From positions 8,742,001 through 8,806,000 of the forward strand of contig NC_039488.1 of assembly GCF_003590095.1 (NCBI RefSeq): a DNA stretch of 64,000 nucleotides, in the 5' to 3' direction. The notes below the pieces were generated by a model, which saw nothing but the letters and a program-made list of their open reading frames with translations, did not search any database and was not told the DNA's origin. Position numbers and translations under genes: made by a program. The DNA comes from Trichoplusia ni (taxonomy: Eukaryota; Arthropoda; Insecta; Lepidoptera; Noctuidae). Below, piece after piece: positions 63,271-64,000 of this stretch (the first letter of the stretch is position 1; each line of letters begins with the position of its first letter).

Positions 63271-63560
63271 AATAAATAAAAAGCCAGCTGATTCATTTAA
63301 TTACCGAAAGAGCGTGTCTGCTCTGCAGATGCGCATAAATATTTTCCTTCTTTATTTACTTATTTTGAATCGTATTTTTATATGAAACTTGTGAGCATTT
63401 AAATTAATGCTGCATTTATATTTTTAGCTTGGATAGCCGTATGATTCATTGGAACTATAAATGAGACTTAGTCAACGTAACGAATAGCAATGTATTGAAT
63501 TGGAGAGAATTCAATCAGAAACATGAGAGAACGCCTACCAATATATTGATAAGTGTATAC

Positions 63561-63611
63561 GTTATTGGATATTTATTTAAGTCTGCATGCTTAAATAAAA
63601 TATCCAATAAC
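63561..63611. repeat. Near-perfect hairpin with 21/22-bp arms
   Basis: gttattggatatttatttaag at 63561-63581 pairs with 63590-63611, with a single extra base in the right arm and an 8-base loop (tctgcatg). It is intergenic or intronic. The structure resembles a compact foldback. No flanking element was found. Confidence 0.75.
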
Positions 63612-64000
63612 ATCGTTTAAGTGTCCCAGAAGCTCATAGGTACGTATTTCTTCCAAGAGCGTCCCTGGAGGCGGCGGAGTACTTGATGCCTTAGGAAAAC
63701 GGCTCGAGTTTATTGCATGTATGCCTTTAGTAGTGGCGGCCTGCTATAACATCACTTTATATACTTCCCTCAGCGACTCTTGCCTTGTAATGTCGAGTTT
63801 TTCTTTTGTTTCCAAATTGAGATTAAATTATTCACATATTTTATTATGTTACGCAATAACGTTGAATGGTCAACTAACGCCCATTGTTTATATTGGGTAT
63901 GCATTATAATGAACAGGCATAGTTAGATGCAAAAATCGAAAAATAAAAAAAATTGAAACCAGACTAAAATGTATAAAGGCTTTTTGTGAAAAATTAACCG

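Larger units (their letters stand above)
46335..64000. other. Probable intron or intergenic DNA, no confident exon
   Basis: If the plus-strand gene starting at 46018 continues, its downstream exons should lie in or beyond this stretch. It is AT-rich and carries four copies of repeat family E, a SINE, part of family R and other lepidopteran-type repeats. Frames of 60-106 codons occur on both strands, but none has recognisable motifs, and several begin with GTG or TTG. Other contents are a GT microsatellite near 50190-50210, a CpG-rich patch at 63.2 kb and two unusual repeats at 62.2 and 63.56 kb. Confidence 0.5.

Noticed and set aside
63038..63385. 115-codon plus-strand frame
   Set aside because: It has a GTG start, a lysine-rich AT part fused to a CpG-island part and a hydrophobic tail from AT-rich DNA. 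It shows no sign of one protein.

Overview
The window looks like nuclear DNA of an insect, most likely a moth or butterfly. It is AT-rich and gene-poor, with long introns. It carries scattered non-LTR retrotransposon pieces and short dispersed repeats of a kind familiar from lepidopteran genomes, such as a repeat ending in cgcgggcaacagctagt and an RTE-type tail in TCA/TGA triplets. The assignment to Lepidoptera is inference from repeat style and gene structure. There are no bacterial-type operons, CRISPR arrays or rRNA genes.

The one gene I can reconstruct with confidence is on the minus strand between 22.1 and 8.3 kb. Four exons (22122-21889, 13234-13099, 10020-8888, 8460-8320) join in matching phase into about 547 codons. 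They encode a type II membrane protein of glycosyltransferase family 92 (Glyco_transf_92, DUF23; the family of C. elegans GALT-1). The long exon holds the catalytic core, including the LDIDE motif. The short GC-rich exons supply the membrane anchor, the N-terminal YAAYYDER segment and the C-terminus. A short upstream ORF and a CpG-rich stretch precede the start codon.

Region by region: 1-8.2 kb has no supported gene. 8.2-22.3 kb is the GT92 gene. 22.3-39.5 kb is intergenic, with a very clean RTE fragment (25113-25350) inside a perfect 12-bp target-site duplication, several old repeats and a 41-bp-arm inverted repeat. 39.5-41.0 kb is a 5'-truncated LINE with an uninterrupted reverse transcriptase frame. 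41-45.6 kb is intergenic and holds a perfect 47-bp direct repeat. At 45.6-46.3 kb a possible divergent pair of first exons faces outward from a 233-bp spacer containing a perfect 19-bp-arm hairpin. The plus-strand member encodes an acidic, repetitive N-terminus of an unrecognised protein. 46.3-64 kb is probably intron or intergenic DNA, rich in one repeat family, including two copies in opposite orientation 0.6 kb apart.

I found no convincing evidence of an unknown multi-gene system. The most useful results are the exon-by-exon GT92 model, the unexplained direct and inverted repeats, and the candidate divergent promoter.
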